Assembly: GCF_030272615.1 (NCBI RefSeq)
Contig: NC_081408.1
Location: 618,508,476 to 618,572,475 of the forward strand
Direction of reading: 5' to 3'
Length of the DNA: 64,000 bases
Source of the DNA: Cryptomeria japonica
Taxonomy: Eukaryota; Streptophyta; Pinopsida; Cupressales; Cupressaceae
Position numbers and translations under genes: made by a program. Positions 46,741 through 57,456 of this stretch are shown here, one piece after another. The first letter of the stretch is position 1, and every line of letters starts with the position of its first letter. The notes beneath the pieces are model-generated. The model was not told where the DNA came from and did not search any database. It was given only the letters and a program-made list of their open reading frames with translations.

Positions 46741-47500
46741 AGTGACCACTTCTCATTTGGGATTTTAGACATGATCTTCTCAGTATGCTCCAGATCCTGA
46801 TTTTGGCATGACATAAACCAGTCTTTAGAATCCTTCAGCTTCCCATTTAACAGCTTTTCAAGATTTTTATATCAAGGAAGGGTTACTCTACAAGTTGGAT
46901 AAACTTTTTGTTCCTTGAGATCATCAAGCTTCACTTCTCAAGGGGGCACATTCTACTCTTTAGGGTGGTCATTTTAGCAAACAAAAAACACTTCATCATT
47001 TGCAATGTTTCTTCTATTGGCCTCATATGCAGCGGGATGTTCTACATTTCCTCAAGATATGTGCATTTTGTTACCGCTCCAAAAAAATGAGCTTGAGTAT
47101 TCCTTTGCCTATTCCTTCTCGTCCTTGGGAGAGCATTTCCATGGATTTGGTTAGTGGATTTCCATTGACTTCTCATCATCTTAATTATGGTTTTGTGGTT
47201 GTTGATCAATTCAGCAAGATGGCTAAGTTTATTCCATGTCACAAGATAAGTTCTGCATATGACTTAGCCCAACTTTTCTTTGACTCTGTTTGGAGATCTT
47301 TTGGTTTACCCACTAGCATTGTTTCTGATCGTGACTCACGTTTTGTGGGCCATTTTTGGTGATCTTTGTGGAAGATCTTGGGATTTTCCCTTAATTTCTC
47401 CACTTCTTTTCATCCTTAGTTAGATGGTCAAACTGAAGTTGTGAACCAAACTCTTATATAGATTTTAAGGATTATATAACTGGGCAGTTCACTCATCTAT
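46741..47500 (+). pseudogene. pol: Element F integrase, broken
   Basis: The zinc-binding part reads GGHFSKQKTLHHL, then FYWPHMQRD and CAFCYRSK. Core residues are readable: aspartate in SMDLVSGFP, aspartate in SDRDSRFVGHFW and glutamate in DGQTEVVNQ. Stops lie at about 46966, 47360 and 47419. Confidence 0.75.
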
Positions 47501-48175
47501 AGGTCACTCACCTTTTGAGGTATGTCTTGGTTTTCATCCTTTGGCTCCATATGAGTTTCTCTTATGCTTTCCATCTCCATCCACTATGCATATTCAGAAA
47601 GAGCAAGATAAGGCCCAAGCCTTCATTCAACATTTGCAGGATCTTCAGTCCAAAGTAGCTCAAATTCTTGAAAAGACTCGAAAAAAAAACTTATGGATTG
47701 TCATTGTGTCCCTCATACTTTTCAAGTTGGGGATAAAGTTTGGCTATACTTGGATAAACGTTGTTTCCAAGAGAAAGTGCATAGCAAGGTCAAGACACTC
47801 CATTATGGGCCTTACACTATTCTTCAATAGGTGTCTGAGAATTTTTTTCGCATTGATCTTCCAACTCAGTTGGGAATCGATGATGTTGTTAATGTTGATC
47901 TTCTCAAGCATTACCATGAGTCAACACTAGAAACTGATCCTCCTATCAACCATCCTACATATGTTGTTCCTGATTTTCAGCTCCCACTTGATTCTGGTAG
48001 AGTTTTTGATACAAATATTCGTCAGACATGACATGGTTCCACAAACTTCCTACCTTGTTTCCAAGCAAGGTCAGCTTGCACATCAGGCTCGTTGGATCTC
48101 TCATCATCAATGCTCTTAGGAGTTTCCTTCTCTTTTGCGAGCATTGGAGTCCAATGTCCATATTGTTGGGAGGAA
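47501..48175 (+). pseudogene. pol: Element F integrase C-terminus and possible chromodomain
   Basis: After frame changes, the segments VGDKVWLYLDKRCFQEK and LHYGPYTILQ, then INHPTYVVPDF, match the C-terminal part of chromovirus integrases. The last part, in a shifted frame (about 48030-48170), reads TSYLVSKQGQLAHQARWI, which resembles a chromodomain. The fold assignment is tentative. The region ends in GGGAGGAA, the purine tract. Confidence 0.5.
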
Positions 48176-48589
48176 TGATGAGGATTTATAGGGAATGCAT
48201 AGGATATATGTAAGTTATTAGCTTAGTATTAATTTTATTTGTTTCTTATTCCACTATGTAAGTGTAAAAAATAAAAAGTGAAATGTGAAAAGTAAAATGT
48301 TAGTTTCCTAGTTGTTAGGAGGTTAGCATAAGTTAGTATGTCATGGTTTTATTAGTTTATTTTTTATTCTTCTCCATCTCATGTTGAGATTTAGAAGAGT
48401 ATATTATATTTCTTTTCTTTTCCATCTCACATGGAATCCTTTATTTTAGGCATATTAATGCCTATATATTTGTAGTTTTCTCCTCATGAAGACATATTGG
48501 AATAATGAAAGTTTTGACTGCAGATATTGTTATCTCGTTTATGGAATTCAATCTTTGTTTGTTGCTCTTTCTTTGCTTGTTCCATATCA
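48176..48589 (+). repeat. Element F 3' LTR
   Basis: It is 414 bp, starting TGATGAGGATTTATAGGG after a purine run and ending CCATATCA. It aligns with the 5' LTR apart from two deletions. Confidence 0.85.
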
Positions 48590-48900
48590 TCTTAATAAAA
48601 AGGCTTCTTTGGTTGACTCCATGATGACACTTAAAGCTCAAATTACATTCACACAAGATGAGAACTACCCTCTCATGAGGTTCAACACCAATATGATCCC
48701 CTTATCAGTGTTGTCATTATTAAGGGACCTCCAAGATGGGGCCCACTCAATGGTGTTCATGACATCAAGGGTTTGAAAATGAGCCAAAAGGGACCTAGAG
48801 AGGGGATGAAGATAGGACATGCTAAAGTAGGAGCACAAACGTGAGGTATAAATTGGACTAGTTACAATTTATGATGCTATAGACCTATATATATTTTGTC
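48590..48900. other. Possible element E gag start plus inverted LTR end
   Basis: Past F, a short plus frame reads KKASLVDSMMTLKAQITFTQ, and an ATGTCAGATCTT lies just left of F. Together these could be the E gag start, but no domain supports it. At 48862-48886 the minus strand reads TATAGCATCATAAATTGTA, nearly the start of the E LTR in opposite orientation. Confidence 0.35.
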
Positions 48901-50150
48901 TCCTAGATTGATGTATTCTACTCCTTAGGGGGGGTAGGATTTTGTCTGGTTGTTGTTCTCATAGGGATCAAGGAGTTGGTGGACATTGGTGACAGTGAGA
49001 AATAGAAAAATGTAGAAAGAAGAAAATGCAAGTACAAAGTTAGGTGAATGACCTTAAATCTTTATCTTTGATATAAAAGGGGGAGATAAAGTACTGTGTT
49101 GTGTGAGTTTTTCCATCAATGACAAAGGGGTAGATTGTTGGTAGATGTTTTCATTGATGACTTGGTGTTGTCATTGATGTCAACCCTCAATTTGTGTGTT
49201 GATGAACTTGATGTTGTTGGATTATGTCATGTGTCATACTCAGTGTTGTGATTGTTAGATTATTGGCTTAGTGGTTGGAGATTGTTATCAGTATAGTTAC
49301 AATGTTGCCCATTGGCCCTTTGCTAATGATAGTACATGTTGGTAATGAATGATGTTGCAATTTATGATCATTGATGTATTATGCAGTTAACAGAGGTTGT
49401 TTGTTGTAGATGTCCACTTTCTTGGTGTTGATTCCTACACTTAGTATGTTGTTGTCATGATGTTGATACGTTGGATAATATTGATGATGATGATACTCAT
49501 GATTAACTATAGATATCATATCATGATGATGTTAAGATGGGGATTGGAAGCATTGAGATGATAATTAAAGGTATTAAGATGAAGATTAGAAGCATGATCA
49601 TGAAGTGATATTTTCTAGATGGTCATGTGAATACTACAAGCTATTATAGTATCTCCTTTATTACTCTTGTTTGAATAAAATGGTGTTCTAGTGTCTAAAA
49701 GATAATTAAGAATGAAATAAAAGAAGAAGCATGTTGAAAATAGTTTGGAATAATGCTCTATATTTGTTGATATGGTCTTGTGGTCTTGGATATAATGTAT
49801 ATGCTCTATGTAAGTTGCACTCCTACTTTTTCTAGGTCCCTAGTGTTGCAAATGATGTTTTTGGTAATGGTAGAAGAAAATGTTGACTAGTCCAAAAAAT
49901 GCTCTGCATTGATGTATGTGTTGTTGCAACTTGGAGAATATGATTATAATTTTTTTGCAATATCTTGAAATTCATATTTTAGGTGATGAAATGTCTTGGA
50001 AGTGTTTATCAATGTTTATCTCATGATTGTGTTTTTGGCACTCTTGTAATGAACTTATGCTAGTTAATTTTTGACAACTTGTTTTGACTTGATAGTATGG
50101 AGGAAATGTATAAGGATGTTTTTTAGGGTTCACAGATTGTGTCTATGTGG
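48901..50150 (+). repeat. Copia-type 3' end and LTR fragment
   Basis: An AAAAGGGGGAGAT word (about 49075) and ACAAAGGGGTAGAT (49122-49135) precede TGTTGGTAGATGTTTTCATT, the arrangement of purine tract and LTR start in the local copia elements, including TTGTCATTGATGTCAA. No coding remains, and the right end of this LTR is unclear. Confidence 0.45.
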
Positions 50151-50154
50151 TCTA

Positions 50155-50830
50155 TGTTGGCAAATGCACACTCCAATGAGATATTGTAGGTGATTGAAGG
50201 TATTGTCATTGATGGCAACCTTGCAATCATGTGATACTGGTAGGCAGACACCGACAGACTCTACACCGACACTGAAAAATAACATCGGCACCCTGGCCGA
50301 TAGCAATTTTGTATTAATGTATTTTGTAATTAATTGTAAAATATTTTGTAAGCCGACATGGCAGATTGTAATATGACTCATATATGTATGAGATCATTGT
50401 AGATCATTTTATAAGAGGTAAGATGTGAAATATGAATAGAAGGTAGCAGACCTATTATTCAAATTATTGGATAAGGGTTTATGTATGTAGCAGAGCTTAA
50501 ACCGGTACTGAATCTGGCATAGCAAATGCTAATCTGAAGTAGTACAAGACATTGGATTAGTATAATCCATTTTTGTAAGTCAGTATGACTTCCTTTGTAA
50601 TTGAGCAGTGAGCTCTAGGCACTTGGCCTTCCTGCATGTGCAGGCCCCTATTGTAGTAGTAATATTCTCTTATTGGCCAGTAAGTGAATATTGTGGGTCA
50701 CAAATCCCACCGAGGTTTTTCCCACACTGGGTTTCCTCGTTAAAACATTGTTTTATGGTGTGTTTTTCATGTTGTGGTTGTTATTCTTTTCTAATTTTTC
50801 AAACAAATTTTAGCTTAATCTAGAGTATTA
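50155..50830 (+). repeat. Second copia-type LTR fragment
   Basis: It starts TGTTGGCAAATGCACACTCC and contains GTCATTGATGGCAA. Near the end it has the conserved block CACCGAGGTTTTTCCCACAC and GGGTTTCCTCGTTAAAA (about 50706-50745). It lacks the final C-tract and primer site. It may be a truncated solo LTR. Confidence 0.5.
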
Positions 50831-51307
50831 ATCATTTCTATATATTGCAAACGATCTATTGGATACAAATATTAAAGAACCATCCTTATAACCACAAGTC
50901 ATTAAAAATTAAATCAATATATATGGAGCAACTACATTGTGTAGGGTGCTCGTAACCCATGGAGAATCAATTATAAAAGCATTTCTCATCTAACCTATTA
51001 TCACTATTTTGACTTTTGGGTAATTTTGTTCCTTAATCTACTAAAAACTTGCAAAGTTATGCTTAGTACTTCATCTTGCCACTGAGTTATTGGTCAAAAG
51101 TCAAAAAATGTGTGCTATGTTCTGGAACCCCTGCATTCTATTTCTGTGTTACTTTTTCCATTTAAGTGGAAGGGTCGCTCCACCGTGAAAAGAGGTTCTC
51201 CCTTTTACATTTATCCTAGGCAGGTCCTTAAAATGTTTTATTTTTTACGCCTTCCCCTAAGTTTTACTTCCTTGTCAGTTTTCCTAAAGATCGTGCAGGT
51301 TTTAGTT
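50831..51307. other. Unassigned stretch
   Basis: I recognise nothing here. It lies between the LTR fragment and the 128-bp tandem array. Confidence 0.4.
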
Positions 51308-52030
51308 GATCTGACAATGCACGTTGTTTCATGAGGAAAAGATGTGCGGAACTTACCTTTCATGAAGTAGTGAAAAGGTGGCGGGCCCGGGTAAAATGGT
51401 CACAAGGAAGGCTAACGAATGATCATCTCTCAGAAGATCTAACAGACCGCGTTGTTTCACAACCCAGAGATGCACAGGACTTACCTTTCATGAAGCAACG
51501 AAAGGAGTGGTGGACCTGGGTAAGTGGATTAAAGAATGAATTTAAAGATTGAGCATCTTGATCAAGATCTGACGGTGCGCGTTAATTCACGAAGTAAAGT
51601 TGCTAGTGATTTATCTTTCACGAAGTAGCGAAAGTCTGGTGGGCCCCAAAAGATAAGTGAATCCTCTGGTTATAACCCAATCATATCCAAAAAGATCTAA
51701 TGGCCAGCACTATTTCACTCGACAAAGGTGTCTGATGTTTATCTTACGCAAAATGGCGAAAGGATAGTGGGCTCGATGGAAGGTTTGCTTGAAAGGTAAA
51801 AGAGGTGCATCTTGAGGTAGATCCAACGGTCCGCATTATTTTGCTGGGTGAAATAGCACAAGGTTTATCCTTTGCAAAGCAGCAAAAGGAGGATGGGTCT
51901 GGCAGACAGGTAGTTCATGGTTTTAAAGACCGAACAACTTGGAGTTGATCGGACGGCCCATGTTGATTCGCAGCCAGAAGCAACACGAGATTTACCTTTC
52001 ATGAAATGGTGAAATAAGCTAGCAGTTACA
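51308..52030 (+). repeat. Six-unit minisatellite, about 128-bp period
   Basis: GATCYRACRG-type words start units at 51308, 51436, 51566, 51694, 51820 and 51947 (spacings 128, 130, 128, 126 and 127). Each unit continues with a GCGTTNNTTCAC-like word, then TTACCTTTCATGAAGTAGCG-like sequence and a GGTGGGCC-like end. Units are strongly diverged yet length-constant. No conserved frame runs through them. Confidence 0.8.
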
Positions 52031-52278
52031 TGGTTGATGATGTGGCAATACAGTTGGATTCCTGGCTAAGGCAAAAGGTAATCTATTGGATGGACACATG
52101 GCTCTAGAGGATCGGGAAGGGCCCACTTTGATTGAGGGGAAACGATGATAAGATTCATGGCTAAAGTAAAGCATGTGGCAATTAAGATGTGGAGCTCAAT
52201 AGAGTTCTTGGGCGAATGGGTGGCTGACACGTAAGAGTTATCTGCCCAATCAATAAGGCGAGTGGAATCCATGCAAAG
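52031..52278. other. Unassigned stretch left of element H
   Basis: Nothing is recognised beyond short GGACACATGG- and GACACGTAAG-type words. Confidence 0.4.
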
Positions 52279-53765
52279 TGTTGGCATATGTGCAGAGTAT
52301 GTTGACATGATGATATTGTGTTGTCATTGATGTCAATATGCTGAAGAGAGAACCGGTAATATGTTGAAGAGTGAACCGGTAATATGTTGAAGAGTGAACT
52401 GGTTTATTGAAGTTAAGCAACTAGCAAAGTGAATCAATATATGTGCAAAAGGGGAAGTGGTACGTTTGTCCAAGTGAACTGGTATATGGAATTTTTTCTA
52501 TCAAGGTTTAATATGGTATGACTATCGATTGGTAGTCCCAGCCTCAGGGTTTTTGGTTGAAGTGTTTCGAGCCGCTGTGATTCAACCGATGGTATTATGT
52601 GATGAGTTAGCATTGTAATGGAGATCAGATCATGTTGTCACATCAGCCTCATGCGTGTGAAGGATATTGCATGAAGTGGATTGATCCTATCTACCTCGAG
52701 AATGTGCAAAGTCCCTGCAAATGGTGAAGAATGCGTGATGGGTTATCGCCTCCAAGAAGCAGTGAAGAATGAACGATGGAGAATGTCTTGAGATCTGTTC
52801 AAGACTGTTGTATTCAAATGCAAAGTGTTCAATGGTCAGGATTGAACCGACTGAATTTCTCAACCTAAATGTTTAGGGTTTAAGATTTAAGCTACCAACC
52901 TATCTGTTTCCTATAAGGTTGATGTTGTGTTTCATGTTGAGGTTGTTGGAAAATGTTGTGTGTGTATCTAAGTGCAGAGATACGTGATTCTTGCTAGACC
53001 AAATAAGAGAATTTATACCTGCAAAGTGTGTGCACAGAAGGAAGGAACTAAAATGGATCTGCATTGGCATTGAGTGCTATTACCAGATCATTGTAATACC
53101 TGTTTATCTCTAATCACTTCAACAATTGGAAAATCCCTTAACAGGGTAGCTTTAACCAGCTTGTTGTAAATCCTTTAATAGGGTGACTCAAAGCCATTGA
53201 GTTCATAAAATCCTCTAACAAGGTAACCTTTAACAGGGTTTAACCCTTAACCACGTGATCCCTAACAGGATCGGTTCCTAACAAAACCTGTTGTAACAAT
53301 CTTTAACTAGACTAGGCTCCTAACAAAGTAGACTTCTAAAGAGTTCAAAAACAGCTTGTGGGTACTCATCCCCATCGTGGTTTTTCCTAGTTGGGTTCCA
53401 CGTGAAAAATATGTGGCATGTGTGATGCCTCTTTCATGTGATGTTTTGTTATTTCCTATTTAGTGGTGAATCATGTTGTTCTAGTAAATTATTGTATCTC
53501 TGATGATAGATTATCTATTTATGCATAAGGATAAAATGGAAATGAGGGAGTAGATTGTATGGAAAGCTAAGTGTTGTCAGTTTATGTCTTTCATAGTCTC
53601 ATTATGTTTAACCGATAGTAATCTGATTTAGACCGGTATTAGTGTTTGTCTGTCAAGTCCACTATTTGCAGTCAAACCGGTTCAAGAAAAGTTTTTGTGT
53701 CTATACTGATTCACCCCCCCCTCTCCGTACCAGTTTGGTACTCATTGTTCATCATTGAGTTATCA
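52279..53765 (+). repeat. Element H 5' LTR
   Basis: It starts TGTTGGCATATGTGC and ends GAGTTATCA before the primer site; about 1487 bp. It contains GTTGTCATTGATGTCAA near the start, minirepeats at 53100-53340, the conserved CGTGGTTTTTCC block (about 53378) and the C-tract before CTCTCCG. The edges rest on the ends and primer site only. Confidence 0.75.
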
Positions 53766-53767
53766 AT

Positions 53768-53779
53768 TGGTATCAGAGC
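53768..53779 (+). other. Element H primer-binding site
   Basis: TGGTATCAGAGC, an exact match to the usual initiator-methionine tRNA site, two bases after the LTR. Confidence 0.9.
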
Positions 53780-53836
53780 ATCCTCTAGGTCCTTTGTGTT
53801 GAAAGCTTAACCGCTTGAGGGAAAGATCCTATTGTA

Positions 53837-54870
53837 ATGATGAAGAGGGAAGGTCCAAAGTTCAACAAAGATAACTTTAAAATATTGAAGGACAGAATGA
53901 AGATATACATTAGAAGCATGGGTGCTCAACATTGGAGCTATGTTGAGAATGCTTATGTTATCCCTACCAGTACTCTCACCGATGACCCAAAGAGAGAGAT
54001 TCAGGAGAATGGGCAAGTCATGGAAGCCCTAATTAGTAGTTTATCTGACATTGAGTTTATTGGTGTTCAGGACAAAGAGAATCCCAAAGAAGTATGGGGT
54101 GCCCTTGAGAATATCTATGGCAGTGATGAGCATGTGAAACAAGCTAAAGAAGAAAGCCTTAGGGGAAAGTTTGAAGACATGCAGATGGTTGAAGGAGAGA
54201 CCATTCAACAATATGGAATAAGAAACAAAACTGTTGTTGGAGATATCAAGAGTCCAGGTGGTAAAATGGAAGATTCCACTGTTGTTAGTAAATTTTTGAG
54301 ATCCTTATTACCGGTCTATGCAATAAGGGTTGTAGCTATTCAGGAGTTGAGGTCTATGGACAAGACAAAGGTATCCCTGGACTCCATCATTACAAAGCTA
54401 ACAACTTATGAGCTAAATAATTATTATGGCAGTATTTAGAAGACTGAGTCTACCTTCAGAACATCTGCTACACCATCCAAAAAAGGCAAAGAAGCTAGTA
54501 CCAGTGGTGAACCAAGACAGAATAGAGAAATGGATAATAAGGAGATCCTGATCAAATTTGAAGCTCTTCTTGCCAAGAGACTTCCTAAGGGAACTGGTAA
54601 ATACAGAGGTAAGCTCCCTTTGAAAGGCTTTTCTTGTAACTGGATAGGACACATTGCTATAAACTATCCTAATGGTGATAGCAAGGACAAACCGGAAAAT
54701 TTCAAGAAGTTCAAAGGAGGAAACTGGAGAAACTATTTTATAGCAGTTGATGAAGGTGTCACTAATGAAGAATCAAAAGATGAAGAAAATGAAGATATTG
54801 TGTTTGTAGCAGTCAAGGAAGATGTGTCAGACAAGAAGGCTCTTGTCTCCCGCTTTGATAATTCCAATGA
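53837..54870 (+). pseudogene. gag: Element H gag, one stop
   Basis: The ATG at 53837 starts MMKREGPKFNKDNF. The copia capsid region runs to a TAG at 54437-54439 in a context where CAG is expected, then continues in the same frame. The zinc knuckle (about 54628-54670) reads GFSCNWIGHIAINY: its first cysteine is glycine and its last tyrosine, so only the middle cysteine and histidine remain. A charged linker joins the protease. Confidence 0.85.
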
Positions 54871-55848
54871 GTGGATTATTGACAGTGGTTGTTCTCACCA
54901 TATGACCGGTTACCGAAGTAAGTTTCTATCTTTGTAAGAGTATGATGGTGGTGTGGTTCATTTTGGTAATGATCCACCATGTATGGTAATAGGTAGAGGG
55001 TCCATCTCTCTGAATGGAAGAAGCAGTGCTGACAATGTGTATTGGGTAGAAGGTCTAAGCCACAACCTTTTAAGTGTTGCTCAACTGAATAATAATGGAC
55101 TCGCTCTAGAATTCAAAAATGGAGTGTGCAAAATCAAAGGAAAGAGTGGTGAACTGATGGCTACCGATATGCAGATCAAAGGTAACCTATTTCAGCTAAA
55201 TGCTAATGTTAGTACATGTCTTATGGCTAAGTTTGAGGACAGCTGGATATGGCATAGGAGACTTTGCCATGTAAACTTTGATAATATTGTGAAGGCCAGT
55301 AAGATCAAGGCAGTTAGAGGATTTCCTATGTTGAGCAAACTGGAAAATCCTTTGTGCAGAGAGTGTCAACTGGGGAAAATTTCTTCCTCAACCTTCAAAG
55401 GTAAACCTTTCACTACAGAAAATTTACTTGATCTTGTGCATACTAATTTGTGTGATCCTATGAAAACTAGGAGTGTGCAGGGAGATAGGTATTTTATGAT
55501 TCTTACTGATGATTGCTCAAGAATGATGTGGATCACATTCTTGAAGGACAAATCTAAAGCTTTTGGAAAGTTCAAAGCCTTTAGAGCACTTGTAGAAAAA
55601 GAAAGTGGTAAGAGGATTAAGTGCTTAAGAACCGATCAAGGAGGAGAATTCACTTCCGGTGAATTCAACAAATATTGTGAAGAGAATGGCATCAAGAGGC
55701 AATTGTCTGCCCCCTGGACTCCACAACAGAATGGCCTAGCAGAGAGAAACAAACGGACTGTGGTTGAAGCAGCTAGAACTATGTTGATCCAAGGAAAGGT
55801 TGCTCACACCTTTTGGAGAGAAGCGGTGAGAACTGCAGTCTACACAAT
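54871..55848 (+). pseudogene. pol: Element H protease and integrase, interrupted by element I
   Basis: The protease motif WIIDSGCSHHMTG is intact (aspartate at 54881-54883). A TAA at 54935-54937 follows, then the frame is open to the insertion. Integrase zinc-binding residues are present (WHRRLCHVNF, CRECQLGK). The first catalytic aspartate is asparagine (LVHTNLCDP). The second aspartate (RTDQGGEF) and the glutamate (GLAERN) are kept. The frame runs into element I at VYTI and ends shortly inside it. The remaining integrase lies at 63737-64000. Confidence 0.85.
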
Positions 55849-57436
55849 TGATGGGATGGGGTTTGGGATAGACTAGCCTAGCCTATGCTCTTGGATCCTT
55901 TCCTTGGATCACTAGGTGTTCTAATCACACCCTAGGGTCTCTATGACTCCCCCTGATTGTGGAATCCCCTGACCTTACCCAATCCACCCACCAACAACTT
56001 GAAAAACTACTCCTAAGGTCTCACCTACTCATGAGATTCAAGAACCCTTACTTGGGCTAATAAGGGTTTAGCTTGTACCACACCTTCTTGGGTCCAAGAA
56101 AGGATAGGATAGGTCTAAGACATGATTTTTCACCAACTCATGTGCCCCCAAGAGGTTTCCAACATCCAACTCCTTACCGATTTTACCATTCTTGTCTTTT
56201 TCCTACAAAATAGGGCTACAAGGAATGTGCCCAATTAGGCCTCCTATCCGGACTTTTAGGGCTCCCTCTTGAAAATGATGCATATGCTTGTGAAACTTCC
56301 TAAAATACCTTCTATTAATTTGGCAAGGGCTCAAGGATTTTTCTATTTTTGGGCCTCCAAGTGTCCATACACTGCCCTAGGTGGATTTTAAGGTTTTTAA
56401 GGGTTTTAAAGAGGGTTTTTAGGCCTGCCAGGGTCACAGTGTTGGTTTGTTGATTTCACCACCCTTTCTAGATTGGTGGAAGCTCCTCCTTCTCACCAAT
56501 GGTGCTCCATTCACCCCTCTACAACTCCTCCAAAGAGTGCCTCCTCCTCTGTCCTTCCTTGCTCTCCAAGACCTCTACAACTTAACCCTTCCTAGTCGGG
56601 CACTGTCCAGTCTCACCTAGGAGTGGGTCTTTAGATGGCCTCCCTACATATTTAAGGGCCCTGCTTGCTTTGAAGTATTGTATAGGGTTTGTACTCCTAT
56701 TCCCCATGGTTTCATGGTGATTCCACAATGGGGAATGGAGCTATGAACCCATTGACACAAACCAGTCCAAAACTGGACAGTGAGAAGCAAGTTTACAAAA
56801 TATTTACAAACACACACAACCTACAAAACAAAACCTAATATAAATGCTCACAATGGAATTAAATACACCATACAAGACACTCAACTCATTTTTTCTCAAA
56901 AATCAATCCATTAATGATCTTGTCTTACTCCATTTGTGCCGACTAGTAACTAAAATTGCAGTCACAGTCAAGTCACTTTGCTTGGGTCGTACAACAACTG
57001 ACATCCAACCCATTATCTTAGGGTTTTCAACTACACATACTACCCTTTCCTCAGTTTGTGTGCCCATATTAGGGTTGTCCATGCTACACTAAAGATTTTG
57101 ACCACTAGGTGGAAAATTTGCTTGACAACTTTGAAAAGTTGTCATGCAACTTTTGAGCAACTTTCTCAATGTTGCTTTTCTTGACTCCTAGGCCCACATT
57201 GGGCTATCCTAAGGACACCACCATGCTAAGAAGGACCCTAAACACCTCAAAGGCACACATACCCTCTACTTTCAAGAAAAACTCATCTTTGACTTATGAC
57301 CCTAGGACCTCAACTAGGACCTAAACTAAGACCAATGAGCACATGGCTCTTATTGTATATACAATGGCTTCTTAAAGAAGCAAGAACACAATCAAAATCA
57401 AATGGTGGGAGCCCTTTGAAGGGTTCTCCTGGACCA
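55849..57436 (-). repeat. Element I 3' LTR
   Basis: It is 1588 bp and on the plus strand starts TGATGGGATGGGG and ends GGACCA. It contains a 9-bp-arm hairpin TGACAACTT/AAGTTGTCA (about 57123). It differs from the right LTR by substitutions and a few indels. Confidence 0.9.
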
Positions 57437-57450
57437 TACTCCCCCTCTGC
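57437..57450 (-). other. Element I polypurine tract
   Basis: The minus strand reads GCAGAGGGGGAGTA directly before the 3' LTR. Confidence 0.8.
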
Positions 57451-57456
57451 AACAAA

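Larger units (their letters stand above)
42606..48589 (+). mobile_element. Element F: decayed Ty3 chromovirus-like retrotransposon
   Basis: Short LTRs (42606-43079 and 48176-48589) start TGATGAGG and end ATATCA. The flanks are TCTTT and TCTTA, a target duplication with one mismatch. The primer site fits initiator methionine tRNA. Domain order is gag, protease, RT, RNase H, integrase, then a possible chromodomain, i.e. Ty3 order. Frames are broken in many places. It interrupts element E about 170 bp after the E primer site. Confidence 0.85.
52279..55848 (+). mobile_element. Element H: Ty1/copia retrotransposon, left part
   Basis: LTR, initiator-methionine primer site, gag, protease and part of integrase are present. 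Element I splits it at 55848; H resumes at 63737 and runs past the window edge, so its 3' LTR is not seen. Gag and pol use one frame with only two stops, making it less decayed than element C, its close relative. Confidence 0.85.

Noticed and set aside
42606-48589. Endogenous pararetrovirus origin for element F
   Set aside because: LTRs, a tRNA primer site, an integrase and a probable target duplication show a Ty3 retrotransposon.
40778-48900. A complete element E with both LTRs
   Set aside because: No second LTR in the same orientation was found; only an inverted 20-base match at 48862.
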